From positions 14,690,067 through 14,754,066 of the forward strand of contig NC_051087.1 in NCBI RefSeq assembly GCF_901709675.1: a stretch of 64,000 bases of DNA, given 5' to 3'. Under the pieces are notes generated by a model. That model was not told where the DNA came from and ran no database searches. It saw only the letters and a program-made list of their open reading frames with translations. The stretch is from Syngnathus acus. Its lineage: Eukaryota; Chordata; Actinopteri; Syngnathiformes; Syngnathidae. Of the stretch, positions 51,415 through 62,286 are shown in pieces. The stretch's first letter is position 1; every line of letters starts with the position of its first letter. The position numbers and the translations under genes are program-made.

Positions 51415-53037
51415 TGCCATGATTTTAGCGAGGTCAGTACACAGTCATAGCCATTAATGGAATTATATATTAGGGCCTGGACTGGATCATATAATCCCCA
51501 TTCGGACCTGGACTTGCTCCTATAAACCCCATATATAATCTTTTCCTCTCTAATAGAGATCAAATACAATTTCCAAAGACATTTTTCCTGGCTACCGTTG
51601 AATGCCCACCATGTTTGTAGTTCCCGTCTATGTACTATACAGTACAACCTGAACAGATGAAATGACCAGCTCCCGTACAGTCACTTGTGTGCTTCTCTTC
51701 GAGATGCCTTAAAATATGCCAACAAATCTGACATTTTGAATATTCAACTGTGATATTTAATACCTAACTGGAAATTACATACGCCTTTGAAGGGCCATTC
51801 AATTAATTTGCTATGTAATATACCAGACAACTGAAATCTCTGTCTTTTCTCTGAATTATTTGCTGCCCCAAGTGCTTGTAAAGGCTAGTAGTGACTTTAA
51901 GGTGAGTAATTTCCCGAGACAGACCTCATTAGCTCGATCTATCATCCCTAAACGTGTTTTGTCAAAGGCCAGTGTGGTTGACAGAGAGTCAGAGTCAGCT
52001 TCTTTTTCTAGTTTTCACCTTGCATACTAAGACCCTTTTGATCTCTTTTTGATCTGACTCTCTGCAGACTTTTATTTCACAATTCTCTGCTTCTGAAGTG
52101 TAGTATCAAAAGCGGGATTGGAGCTATGTGTAAGGAAGTAGCAGAAGGATCAGGTTGGAAAATTTCCTACCTGATACTTGCCTGTGTGCGTCGCAATTGC
52201 CGCTGTATTGTCTACATGACGCTTCATTGTGTATCTTATTTCATTTATTCTATATGAAGAATTCACTGTGCGGTCTGAATGCAAACAGAAACATGGCAAT
52301 GTCACGTTTTGTACTTGTACTTGAAAAAATAAAAATTTAAACTGAGAATAAACGTCTTGAGCTTGAAACTTGAAAAATTTATTTAAAATAAAAATACTTG
52401 TATGAAGAGTTTTTTTCGAGTTGAACATAGTTTTGTTTCGCTTTGCTCATTTTTTTTAATAAACTATTTTCAGGTTTCACCTCGATTTATTTTCAAGTTT
52501 TGAGATCTTTTTTGTCAGTACTTCCATATTTTACTTTATTGTTCTTTTGTGAAATAAGACCCAAGTTTATTGTATAATCCAGGCTCAACTATTGAATCTC
52601 TGACATCATTTTTAAACAATAAGAGTAAAGGTTTCAGTTGTCCTAAAATAAAATCTTGCATGTTATCCATTCAGTAGTTTAAAGCTGTTAAGGCATTTGT
52701 GTAGTACTCTTCATGACTCAGCCCTGAGGCTCAAAATAGAAGTTTCTTTTATCATGACTGTAAAACCGTATGTATGTATGTCAGCATTCCTAGCACATTT
52801 TTATCTGTCAAAAGGAAGTACGTATACTACCAATCATCACACACCAAAGAGGAAAAGCAGGGAACCACTTCTAATCTGGGGCCACATCCTCTGATGTACA
52901 TATATTCAGGAATATAGGATAAAGGTGACAAACTTATTGGAAAGGTGTCAGGCACCACTCAATAATGGACAGTGCAACAGACCACCAAGGGAGAACATTG
53001 CTCTAAAATCAGCTCATGGGCTGTATTCCAAGTAAAT
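51415..53037. other. 1.6-kb AT-rich unassigned region
   Basis: I can see no gene, RNA gene or repeat end. It contains long A/T-rich runs (52360-52560). Confidence 0.3.
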
Positions 53038-53118
53038 CTCTGCATAAGAACCTTTTTAAACTGCTGCGCTAGCATATTCATACAAGAGGTCACTGTAGTC
53101 TATATGACACTGTCTGTC
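53038..53118 (+). repeat. Source copy of an 81-bp local duplication
   Basis: CTCTGCATAAGAACC ... TATATGACACTGTCTGTC. A second copy lies inside the SINE at 53498-53560 continuing at 54662-54687, where a hAT element has split it. The copies are identical by eye, and the shared CTC at the left junction suggests microhomology. Confidence 0.9.
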
Positions 53119-53311
53119 TTCACGTTTTATATGGCTTAACCACATCAAATGCTTCAACATCACTCCAAATACCCACACCCATATTCAACTTTAAAGCCTA
53201 TATCCCACTGAGGAGTGAACATTTGCGAGAACTGACGAAAACTGAATATTCGCTTGCTTCGCACTTTTGCTCTAAAAACAAATATATATTACATAGTACA
53301 TAGTATATATT

Positions 53312-54842
53312 GGCGGCGACTCGGTGGCGCATTGGCTAGCACGTCCGCCTCACAGTAAGGAGGGTGCGGGTTCGATTCCACCTCTGGCCCTCCCTGTGTG
53401 GAGTTTGCATGTTCTCCCTGTGTCTGCGTGGGTTTTCTCCGGGCACTCCGGTTTCCTCCCACATCCCCAAGAACATGCTTGGTAGGCCGATTGAGCGCTC
53501 TGCATAAGAACCTTTTTAAACTGCTGCGCTAGCATATTCATACAAGAGGTCACTGTAGTCCAGGGGTCCCCAAACGTTTTCCTGTGAGGGCCACATAACT
53601 TTTCCCTTCTCTGATGGGGGGCCGGTGTCAGTTTGTAACAGAAAAAGTGTGACGATCGTAGGGGAGCTTAAAAAAATTATTGTTTTCCAGAAAGCCACAC
53701 ATAACCAAATAACGGTTATTTAATAACCCTTTCCAGGTTCTTTACAGAAAAAAAGTCAGGAAACAAATAATAACACTATTAATGAAATAAATAATAACTA
53801 AATAACCCTCTCTGAGTTCTTCACAGAAAAAACAGGAAATAAATAATAACTAAATAACTCTCTCTGGGTTCCTCATAGAAAAAAAAGCCATGGAACATTA
53901 ACTTTCTGTTGTGCCATGCACAATCTTAACAGATAAAAGTTCAGCTCAGTTGTCAGAGCAGAATCTCTCTGACACATATGAGCAGTCTCTTAAGTTCTTG
54001 TGTTCCTTCCTTATAATCCTTTTGTAGGTTCCAGTAGGCTTGTAGACACCGCTGTCTTTTTTGTTAAAGTTTGCTAGTGCGTCATAGTCTGGAGTAAAAT
54101 TTGTTGTGGCAATTCTTAGGCGAGATCCGAGGTGTTGGTCCGTTTACCTCGATCTGTGACGGGTTGATGTTCACGTTCATGTGGCTGAACGTCACGTCGC
54201 GTACGTCGAGCCAAATTGGCCACTCTCTTTTAAACGCTCGGCACTGTGTCCACCTTGCTTTTCCTTGGGCGACTCATTTTAATGGAAGGATTCCAGGGGA
54301 AGGTTTGTGGGTGGCTTTAGCGCAAAACTCCATCTGAAAGCTCAGCGCGCGAATTACAAGAATGCTGTCGTCACAGCCCACGCTCTAAATTCGGGACTGA
54401 CACAAATAGAGCGCGAGTGCGCCATGTCCGTACTACTGAGTACGTACACGCACTTGTGAGTGTGCACCGAGCTTTCTGACACGGCTTCCGGTAGTAAATG
54501 CGCAGGCGAGCGCTTCCCCATCTACTGGGGAAACGCAGTCATTGCAGGCAAAATGACCAAAAAAAAAAGTTTAATAATACAATTTGTTCAGGGTTGGCGG
54601 GCCGGATTAAACGGTCCCGTGGGCCGTATCCGGCCCGCGGGCCGTAGTTTGGTGACCACTGCTGTAGTCTATATGACACTGTCTGTCATTGAGTGCGTGT
54701 GCGGATGGTTGTTCGTCTCTTTGTGCCCTGCGATTGGCTGGCAACCAGTTCAGGGTATCCCCCGCCTACTGCCCAACGACAGCTGGGATAGGCTCCGGCA
54801 AGCCCGCAACCCCCGTGGGGATAAAGCGGTACAGAAAATGGA
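53312..54842 (+). mobile_element. SINE split by a templated duplication and a hAT element
   Basis: The SINE head and middle (53312-53497: GGCGACTCGGTGGCGC, B box GGTTCGATTCC, TGGTAGGCCGATTGAGCG) resume at 54688-54842 (GAGTGCGTGTGCGGATGG, TGGCAACCAGTTCAGGG, TGGGATAGGCTCCGGC, GCGGTACAGAAAATGG). The break holds a copy of 53038-53118, about 460 bp away, and that copy in turn holds a hAT transposon (53561-54661). Order of events: SINE, then duplication into it, then hAT. Confidence 0.9.
53561..54661. mobile_element. Non-autonomous hAT transposon, 1.1 kb
   Basis: Terminal inverted repeats CAGGGGTCCCCAAAC (left) and CAGTGGTCACCAAAC (right end read inward on the minus strand), 13 of 15 matching. Exact 8-bp target duplication CTGTAGTC (53553-53560 and 54662-54669), confirmed by the undisturbed copy at 53093-53100. 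GC-rich palindromic CCGGCCCGCGGGCCG lies near the right end, as in Charlie-type hAT elements. No transposase frame. Confidence 0.92.
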
Positions 54843-54931
54843 TTCTACATTATAAGATGGGATAGTTGCAAAGGAAGAGGTGACACATAGATTTCTTTCA
54901 ACTATTAATAACCCTAAACACTGTTTAAGGT

Positions 54932-55295
54932 GGGCGGCTCGGTGGCGCACTGGTTAGCACGTCCGCCTCACAGTTAGGAGGGTGCCGGTTCTATTCCACC
55001 TCTGACCCGCCCTGTGTTGCGTTTGCATGTTATCCCCGTGCCCGCGTGGGTTTTCTCCGGGCACTCCGGTTTCCTCGCACATCCCAAAAACATGCTTGGT
55101 AGGCCAATTGAGCAATCCAAGTTGCCCCTAGGTGTGAGTGCGGGTGCAAATGGTTGTTCGTCTCTGTGTGCCCTGCGATCAGCTGGCAACCGGTTCAGGG
55201 TGTCCCCTGCCTACTGCCCGATGACTGCTGGGATAGGCTCCAGCACACCCACAACCCCCGTGGGGACAAGCGGTATAGAAAATGGATGGATGGAT
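54932..55295 (+). mobile_element. Full-length SINE with 10-bp duplication
   Basis: GGGCGGCTCGGTGGCGC to ATGGATGGAT, flanked by TGTTTAAGGT (54922-54931 and 55296-55305). A-box region TGGCGCACTGG; the B box is altered (GGTTCTATTCC). 3' domain TGGGATAGGCTCCAGC is intact. Young-looking. Confidence 0.95.
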
Positions 55296-55305
55296 TGTTT
55301 AAGGT

Positions 55306-56138
55306 TTATTTTTTTTACAAACAATGCGGAATGCAGCTAGTTACACAGAAGGCTCCTGGATACCTTCAGCAAATTCGCCGACGAGCTTGTGCAGTCTTCA
55401 TCACGCAAATATGCCGCCTTTGGAAACCAGTTTCCTGCTTCGGTTGCCTGACCATGGTCGGTAGACGGAAATGTCACTCCAGGGCCAGAGTTGCTGTCCT
55501 CCGAGGAAAACGCCTGTCTGTTGTCAGCAATGGTGGAAGTATAGCAATCAAACAAATTCAATTGTTTCTACACAGCCGCATACACACATCATGCACACAC
55601 ACGTCATGCACACAAATCATGCACACACACTTCCGCACTTTTCTCTCAGACAGTCGGTCCTTCTCTCATTCATGCGCACTCCAGCCATATGAGGGAGGGA
55701 AAACAGTCAGTTTCATTGGTGCACTGTGACATGTTCGGTAATTTTATTGGTCAGATGTGACGAGACAATGGATAAATTTGGTAGCTTGAAGCTTGTCAAG
55801 ATTAATAAATAAAGCGAGTCACACTAAAAGGCGCAGGGTTCAGACCATGTAGCTGTCATGACCTACCCCTGAGGCTCACGTTCACTCTGCAACACGTTCA
55901 CTTACTCAGAAATAATGCCAAAGTGCAGTCATTCATGTCATATAAATTCACCCAAGAATCCTGCATGTTGAACACAGATGGCACAATATTGACAATATTG
56001 TGGTGTTAAAAGTGCCTCAATATCATGATGGTTTTGTCTTGATATAAAATGTGTTCTGCTTAAAATGCAATTTTATGGTTGGCTATTGGAGGTTATTACT
56101 GATGTCATTTTATCCAAAATGCTTCATTTCAGTGGAAT
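55306..56138. other. Unassigned sequence
   Basis: No element ends recognised. A short CATGCACACACA-type repeat lies at 55588-55630. A long plus frame (55154-55729) starts inside the SINE and continues here without any domain signature; I treat it as chance. Confidence 0.3.
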
Positions 56139-56924
56139 TACCGTGTTTCCATGCATAATGCGCAAAATTTAATTTAATTTTATTGCCCTAAAATCTGGGG
56201 TGCGCATTATGCATGGGTACAACAATTTTTGAAGAAAATCTCCCTCGAAATAAAACTTGAAATCACACCTTTCTTCTTGTTTGTTGTCAATCGCGCATCG
56301 CATTCAGCCATCCTGCCCAACACACTTAGTCAGTAAAATTCATAATTGACGACACATCGTTTGATGCGATGGTGCAATCCTTGATGGTGTGTTATTGTCA
56401 AATATTGTTTGTTTTTTAATCTCCATCGCAAACCGGATATCATACGGAGGCCGCCATTACAGATGCGCAGAACGGATGCGCAAGATACGTCAGCTATATA
56501 AAGAGCGAGAGTTCAGTTCTAAATGCGTATTACAGGTAATATTTTATTTCACAAAACTTTGCCTTGTTCCTTTCTTATCTGCTGTTCACTTCAAACACGC
56601 TCCATACGAACACAATGCTCTCGTATCAGACGCTTGCTCGATCAGCTGCTCGTTTGCTGTCACAATGTACCCTACACAAATCCGAAACATTTCTTCGCTA
56701 TCGAGTTTGCTAGCGCATGCGCAGTGATACTGACCGGCAGAATAACATCCGGTTGTTCCCGAAGATGATCTTTTTTCTGAAATAATTTTACGTTTACGGA
56801 CTTAAGTAAGAGTCAAAATTTGGGTGCGTATTATACATGAGTACATGCTTTTTTCCAGCACCGACATGCCATTTTTAGGGTGCGTATTATGCACGGGGGC
56901 GCATTATGCATGGAAAACACGGTA
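56139..56924 (+). mobile_element. Family C TIR transposon, copy 3
   Basis: 786 bp, TACCGTGTTTCCATGC ... CATGGAAAACACGGTA with TA at both ends and GCGCATTATGCATGGG subterminal motifs. It preserves the empty site CGAACACAATG for the LTR element of copy 1. Contains the shared TATA box and leader. No transposase. Confidence 0.9.
56497..56502 (+). promoter_or_regulatory. TATA box inside family C copy 3
   Basis: CTATATAAAGAGCGAGAG followed by AGTTCAGTTCTAAATGCG and TTACAGGTAATATT; identical context to copy 2. Confidence 0.5.
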
Positions 56925-57057
56925 GTCAAGGGCAGGCACGTAATAAGAAAACACAAAGACCCATCGTTCAGAGTTATTGGTCATCCATCTACTTATGTCA
57001 GGTTTTGTGAAAAATGTTTCAATTAGGACACCTGGCCATTATGTTGACACATTAGAG

Positions 57058-57458
57058 CAGGGGTGGCCAACCAGTCAGAGACTAAGAGCCACATTTCTTT
57101 ACTGTGTACCGCAAAGAGCCACAAGACACCCCCCCCCCCCCCCCGAATGGGTTTGCCCCTCCTCCTTTGCGGGATTTCACCTCATGCGCATGCGCGTTTG
57201 ACGAAAATACCATATTGAACTCAAGCGAAGCGAACACGCAGCGTTTGACGAAAATACCATATTGAACTCAAGCGAAGCGAACGCGCACAAAAACAAACAA
57301 ACAAACAAATAAACCCACAAATGTTGATATGAACGTAAAGGAGCCGCATGAAACCCGGCAAGGAGCCGCATGCGGCTCGCGAGCCGAACGTAAAGGAGCC
57401 GCATGAAACCCGGCAAAGAGCCGCATGCGGCTCGCGAGCCGCGGGTTGGCCACCCCTG
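57058..57458. mobile_element. hAT MITE, 401 bp, perfect ends
   Basis: Perfect 14-bp inverted repeat CAGGGGTGGCCAAC / GTTGGCCACCCCTG and exact 8-bp duplication CATTAGAG (57050-57057 and 57459-57466). Inside are a run of about 19 C (57127 onward) and two internal tandem duplications: a 48-bp unit from about 57192 (GCGTTTGACGAAAATACC) and a ~56-bp unit from about 57329 (GAACGTAAAGGAGCCGC). No coding capacity. Confidence 0.95.
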
Positions 57459-57573
57459 CATTAGAGCAAGTCGTTCAAAGCCGTTATGTAGAAAAATTGA
57501 AGTTGGTTGAAGGGATAAACGACCGGAAAACACAGACTCCTCGGATAACCTTTCAAAATCAGACTGGTCAAAT

Positions 57574-58010
57574 TGTCACGTTCCCACGTCACCTGACTTC
57601 CAGCCGAGCCCGACTCATGTAATTGCTAGCACCTGCTACAGCTCGTTAGGCTCCCCATTTAACCTCTCTGTGTTCTGCCAGTAGTTGTCAGTTCGTCTGA
57701 TTACCCTGCACGTGATACTGCTGCCTTTTTGTCCCCGGACCAAACTTTGTAGCCAACTGCTTCCTTGAACTCCGACCACGCTCCAGATCGCCGCCTGCCC
57801 TGACTACTTGCTCGTTCTTCGACCACGCTCCAGATCGCCGCCTGCCCTGACTACTTGCTCGTTCTTCGGCCACGCTCCAGATCGCCGCCTGTTCGGACTA
57901 CTTGCTTAGCCACGCCAGCCAGACCGCAGGTCCAGCGTTCTGCGTCCCCGTTTCCCTCTCACCAATAAAGGATCGTGCTGCACTTGGTTCCCTGTCTTTG
58001 TTACCTGACA
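57574..58010 (+). mobile_element. Solo LTR with 47-bp internal repeats
   Basis: 437 bp, TGTCACGTTCCCACG ... TTACCTGACA, flanked by exact CAAAT (57569-57573 and 58011-58015). AATAAAGGATCGTGCTG near 57964 is the polyadenylation signal. Three tandem 47-bp units start at 57773, 57820 and 57867 (CGACCACGCTCCAGATCGCC...). Same family as the LTR of Gypsy element II, which has two units. Confidence 0.93.
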
Positions 58011-58015
58011 CAAAT

Positions 58016-58914
58016 AAAGTAAATTTGTTCCCCAAAGTGAGCTAGCACAACATTGTTAATTACTCGATTGTAGAGAAGATTACTTATACGTGGGATGACT
58101 TCTGTCAAGAGCCTGGAGTCTAATAGCTATTTTGTGTCCAAATGGGCGAAGCATGTTGACTGGACTTTTGTCTTGTGACCGCAAAGATATTTGCTCTTTA
58201 TTGATATAGTACATTGATCACTACTTTGATATTGTTCTAAATCATGTGTGTTCGGACAAACTTGTGTTGCTGTCATTCATCAAAGCCATTCAAGCTCGCA
58301 TTTAGCGTGCTAGCCGCTAGCAAAGAGACTCTCTTGATTGCAACACAGCACTCAGCAGACATCAGGTTATCCTCCATAATTAGCAGATTAATAATCAATA
58401 ACAGCAATGGGAATTAAAACTGGGTATGCAAACAGGTAAGCATCTTGTCTGCCTTGAATTTCCAATCAAAGGTTAATCTTATGGCACTGCACATGAAAAA
58501 GAAAACAGTACCAGATATCAAGTGATCAGCACATATAATGGCTTGTATGTTGTGATGGTGTAAAGAGGTCCCGTCGAAGATTTCACAGCCATTGTGCTCG
58601 TCATCATTCACGCAACTGTATAGAATTACAAATAAGATTACAAGATAAGATTCCTTATCTCTATTTCACCAAATAAAGCAACCGTAAACAGGACAGGTGT
58701 TTATCATTGTTATGAACGCAGAATGGATTTAGCAACTATTTTGCCTTTTAACCTCGATGTCACTTGGCAGTCTGCCCTCAGGCTGCATTTGTAATGCACA
58801 CGCCGTAACAAGGGTGACGTCACACTGGGCTGGGCGATATGTCTGGAAAGTGTATCACGATATAAGTATTTTATGTTGGTTGATATTTAATTATATTGAT
58901 TCTTTTTAACTATT
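58016..58914. other. Unassigned sequence
   Basis: No gene or repeat boundary is seen. Mixed composition, no long coding-like frame. Confidence 0.3.
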
Positions 58915-59236
58915 CAGCTCAGTGGCCTAGTGGTAGAGTGTCCGCCCTGAGACTGGAAGGTTGTGGGTTCAAACCCCGGCCGGGTCATACCAAAGACTAT
59001 AAAAATGGGACCCATTTCCTCCCTGCTTGGCACTCAGCATTAAGGGTTGGAATTGGGGGGTTAGATCACCAACTGATTCCCGAGCGCGGCACCGCTGCTG
59101 CTCACTGCTCCCCTCTCCCCCAGGGGATGGATTAAAATCACACGGGGATGGGTTAAATGCAGAGGACAAATTTCACCACACCCAGATGTGTGTGTGACGA
59201 TCATTGGAACTTTAACTTTAACTTTAACTTAACTTT
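58915..59236 (+). mobile_element. tRNA-derived SINE, second type (AACTTT tail)
   Basis: CAGCTCAGTGGCCTAGTGG with A box TGGCCTAGTGG (58923-58933) and B box GGTTCAAACCC (58966-58976). A body follows with ACTATAAAAATGGGACCC, GGTTGGAATTGGGGGG and GCTGCTGCTCACTGCTCCCC, ending in (CTTTAA)n. This is a widespread teleost tRNA-SINE distinct from the ATGG-tailed type. The tRNA-like head does not form a complete cloverleaf, so it is not called a tRNA gene. Confidence 0.92.
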
Positions 59237-59330
59237 ATTAAATAATAAGGACCTGGAGATAAGTTGAATTTGGGTAGTTTTATTTTAACATGTAATTCTT
59301 AAATAATAGGTCAACACAACTTGGAAATAT

Positions 59331-59733
59331 TGTCACAGATACGGAGTGGAAATGGAGCAGGGCGACCAAGTGCAGCTTGGACCAGGGTTTATTGAAGCAA
59401 ACTCAAAAAGACTCGGCAACTGACATCACTCTCTAACAAAACCAACCACAGGACTGACCGAAAAAGACGTGGAACAAAAAGACAGGGTGACATTACCAAA
59501 GACAGGAACCAAAAAGACATGACAGTACACATCATATCATCAATGATCCGACAGGGAGTGACACACAGACAGGACCTAAATACAAGACAGGTAACAAGAG
59601 GCAGATGAGCATGACCACACCAATCATAGGCACACAGGAGGGGTGGGGCGAGCACACAGACAGAAACCACGGACATGAGCATACAGGAGGGGAGGGGCGA
59701 GCACACAGACATGATCGGGGACGAGACGTGACA
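59331..59733 (-). mobile_element. Solo LTR with target duplication AATAT
   Basis: 403 bp, plus-strand ends TGTCACAGATACGG and GAGACGTGACA, flanked by exact AATAT (59326-59330 and 59734-59738). GCGACCAAGTGCAGCTTGG and CCAGGGTTTATTGAAGC show it is the reverse complement of the same LTR family as 23657. Confidence 0.93.
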
Positions 59734-59738
59734 AATAT

Positions 59739-60017
59739 AAATAAATGCCTTTTTAAATGGGCTTAATAGGATTGAACGATATGCCTGAAAAATATTTCTA
59801 TAATATACATTTATACTTTATTTTAGTCAATATTTACGTGTTTTACTTATTAAAAATATATATTTAGAAAACAACTGTGTGGTAATGTGCAAATTTGCTT
59901 CTCCAGCAGTGCACTGTAAATGGGTATTTGTGTTAAACGTTACTGCAAAGTTACATACATTAACCTTCATTCAATGCTCATACAATGTAAGTGTAATGAG
60001 AATACACTCTCTTATGG
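59739..60017. other. Short unassigned AT-rich gap
   Basis: Under 300 bp between the LTR and the hAT element; nothing recognised. Confidence 0.3.
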
Positions 60018-60025
60018 TCTAAGCC

Positions 60026-61793
60026 AGGGGTCTCAGACTCGCGGCCCGCGGGCCAATTGCGGCCCTCAGGACAATGTTTTGTGGCCCCCTGCCTGAAATC
60101 AAATCTTTGTGTTAGTGCGGCCCGCGCATTTTTTCTAACATGCATCTGGGGCTTTTATATTTTTTAACACCTGTGGGCTCCCGTAGCTCAGGCTCGTGAC
60201 AACAGCGCGAATTAGCAATTGGTCACTTTAACATGTTTGGATGAAAAAGTGGTGGGAAAATATATCTTGTCACCTAGTGCTATACGGTTTTTGTCAGCCC
60301 CAGTCATGTCTTTTTCAAAACCTGTCGTGAAGAGAAAAATTGGCGATGAGCACAGACATTTTCAGGAGAAGTGGGAGACGGAATATTTTTTTGTTGAGCA
60401 CAGGGGCATCCCAACGTGTCTAATATGCATAAAGTTGCGGTGCACAAGAAGTATAACATCAGACGTCATTACTCAACTAAACATGCTGAGGAGTATGGAA
60501 AATACCTGGGAGATGAGCGAGAGGACCGGGTCGCCAACCTTAAAACATGTCTACTGAGGCAGCAAGATTTTTTCAAAAAAGCAAGCAAAGAGAGTGAAGC
60601 GGCTATCAAAGCTAGCTACGTGGTGAGTGAGATGATTGCTAAAGCAGGGAAGCCATTCAAAGACGGCGACAGTGCATGTTACAGGCTGCAAGTATAGTCT
60701 GCCCGGAAAAAAAGGCTCAGTTTAGTAACATCAGCATTTCAGCCAACACAGTGGCAGAGCGCATTTCTGACATGTCAGGCAACATTTATGATCAACTGCG
60801 TGAGAAAGCTAAACATTTCCATTCATACTCACTTGCTGTTGATGAGCGCACAGACGTCACTGACACGGCGCAGCTCGCAATATATGTCCGTGGCGTTGAT
60901 AACAATTTTGAAGTTACGGAGGAGTTGCTCTCAGTGATTGCAATGCATGGCCAGACCACTGCCCAGGAGATATTCCGCCAGCTGTGTGATTCCATTGAGG
61001 ATGCCGGCTTACAATGGAAGCGTTTGGCTGGAATAACTACCGACGGAGCGCCGTCAATGACAGGGAGGAAAAACGGACTTGTGGCGCTTGTTCAAAGGAA
61101 ACTGGAAGAGGAGGGTGTGGAAGATGCCATTGCTCTGCACTGCATTATCCACCAGCAGACCCTTTGCAGCAAGATCATGAGGTTTGACAATGTGATGTCT
61201 GACGTTGTGAAAATCATCAACCATATCAGATCCAGGGCTTTAAAGCATCGGCAGTTCCGCGACTTTTTGGCGGAAATAGAGTCAGAATACGAGGACGTGC
61301 TCTACTTCACCGAGGTACGTTGGCTCAGCAGGGGGAAGGTCTTGAAGAGGCTTTTTGAGTTAAGAGCAGAAGTGAAAGCCTTCATGGAGAAGGATGGGAT
61401 GACTGTTCCTGTGCTAAATGATCCTAAATGTCGAAGGGACTTAGCTTTTCTTGTTGACCTCACACAGGAGCTGAATGTACTGAACAAGAAGTTACAGGGT
61501 CAGGACCAGCTTGTCAGTGCTGCATATGACAATGTCAGAGCATTCTCCCAAAAACTTGTGTTATGGAAAGCCCAGCTTTTCCAAACAAACCTCTGCCATT
61601 TCCCAGCATGCAAGGCACTCATGGATTCAGGCACAACATTCAGTGGTGAGAAGTATGCTGATACCATTGGAAAGCTACAGGAAGAAGTTGATCAGAGGTT
61701 TGCAGACTTAAAGACACACAGAGCCACTTTTCAGATTTTTGCTGACCCCTTCTCCTTTGATGTGGAGGATGCCCCCAATTTGTTTTTCCGTTT
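60026..61793 (+). mobile_element. hAT transposon with transposase, right end lost
   Basis: The left terminus CAGGGGTCTCAGACTCG starts at 60026, followed by GCGGCCCGCGGGCC, typical of Charlie-type hAT elements. GTCTAAGC just before it would be the left 8-bp duplication. The transposase gene begins at 60306. At 61793/61794 the sequence changes to LTR, and no right terminus is found in the window, so the partner end was deleted or lies beyond 64000. Confidence 0.85.
60306..61793 (+). pseudogene. hAT transposase (GTF2IRD2/ZBED-like), truncated and frameshifted
   Basis: Start at 60306 (MSFSKPVVKRKIGDEHRHF). The N-terminal zinc-finger-like part is EKWETEYFFVEHRG, CLI-C, then after a frameshift at about 60425 HKKYNIRRHYSTKHAEEY. 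RQQDFFKKASKESEAAIKAS follows; a second shift lies near 60680. Then the RNase-H-like hAT core: HSYSLAVDERTDVTDTAQL (first catalytic Asp region), LAGITTDGAPSMTGRKNGL (second), ALHCIIHQQTLCSK (CxxH of hAT) and VRWLSRGKVLKRLFELR. It stops at FDVEDAPNLF at the LTR, so the C-terminal dimerisation region with the catalytic Glu is missing. Close to the transposases that gave rise to vertebrate GTF2IRD2 and ZBED/FAM200 proteins. Confidence 0.85.
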
Positions 61794-62227
61794 TGTGACA
61801 GGACAGACAGGGCAACCAAATGCATCACAGTACTCTCATTTATTGTATTGGAGGTAAAGGGGAAGTGGATCACTGTTGCGGGACCAGAGCAGAGTGGATG
61901 CGTCAACGAAGCTGGAAAGGGGGAAGCAGCCTCGTACAAAGCAAACACAAAGCAGGTAGGGTGTAGGCAAAACTCATGATCGAATAACAGGCCAGGCAGA
62001 AGTCATACACGGGTCGAGCAACAGGTGAACGTGCTAGATCGGCAATATGAGTCACTTTGGGGAAGGCAGGCAACAGACAGGACAGGATAGAAATGTGGGA
62101 CAAACTGACAGAGAAGGCTGGGTGTACGGGGTTTATATAGAGCGGCTAATGAGCTGGGAGCAGGTTTACAGGCAATGGCTGCGGGTGCGGGCAATCATTG
62201 TTAATGCTGTTTATTTATATATTGACA
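61794..62227 (-). repeat. LTR inserted in the hAT transposase, minus orientation
   Basis: The left boundary is sharp: TGTGACAGGACAGACAGGGC replaces transposase coding. CAACCAAATGCATCACAG and CTCATTTATTG are the reversed polyadenylation region; GGTTTATATAGAGCGG at 62131-62146 is the reversed TATA box. The right boundary is uncertain; TTGACA at 62222-62227 is my best guess. No matching target duplication was found, so the end may have been lost by deletion. Confidence 0.65.
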
Positions 62228-62286
62228 CTTTCATCTGCTGTTTAATGTATATTTATTTAATCTTGTTTATTTGTATATTGACACTT

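Noticed and set aside
55154-55729. 191-codon plus-strand ORF
   Set aside because: It starts inside the SINE and runs through unrelated sequence with no family signature; also low-complexity CACACA-type repeats near its end.
58915-59000. tRNA-like A and B boxes as a possible tRNA gene
   Set aside because: The head is part of a full SINE body with an AACTTT tail, and no complete cloverleaf can be drawn. The same holds for the ATGG-tailed SINEs.
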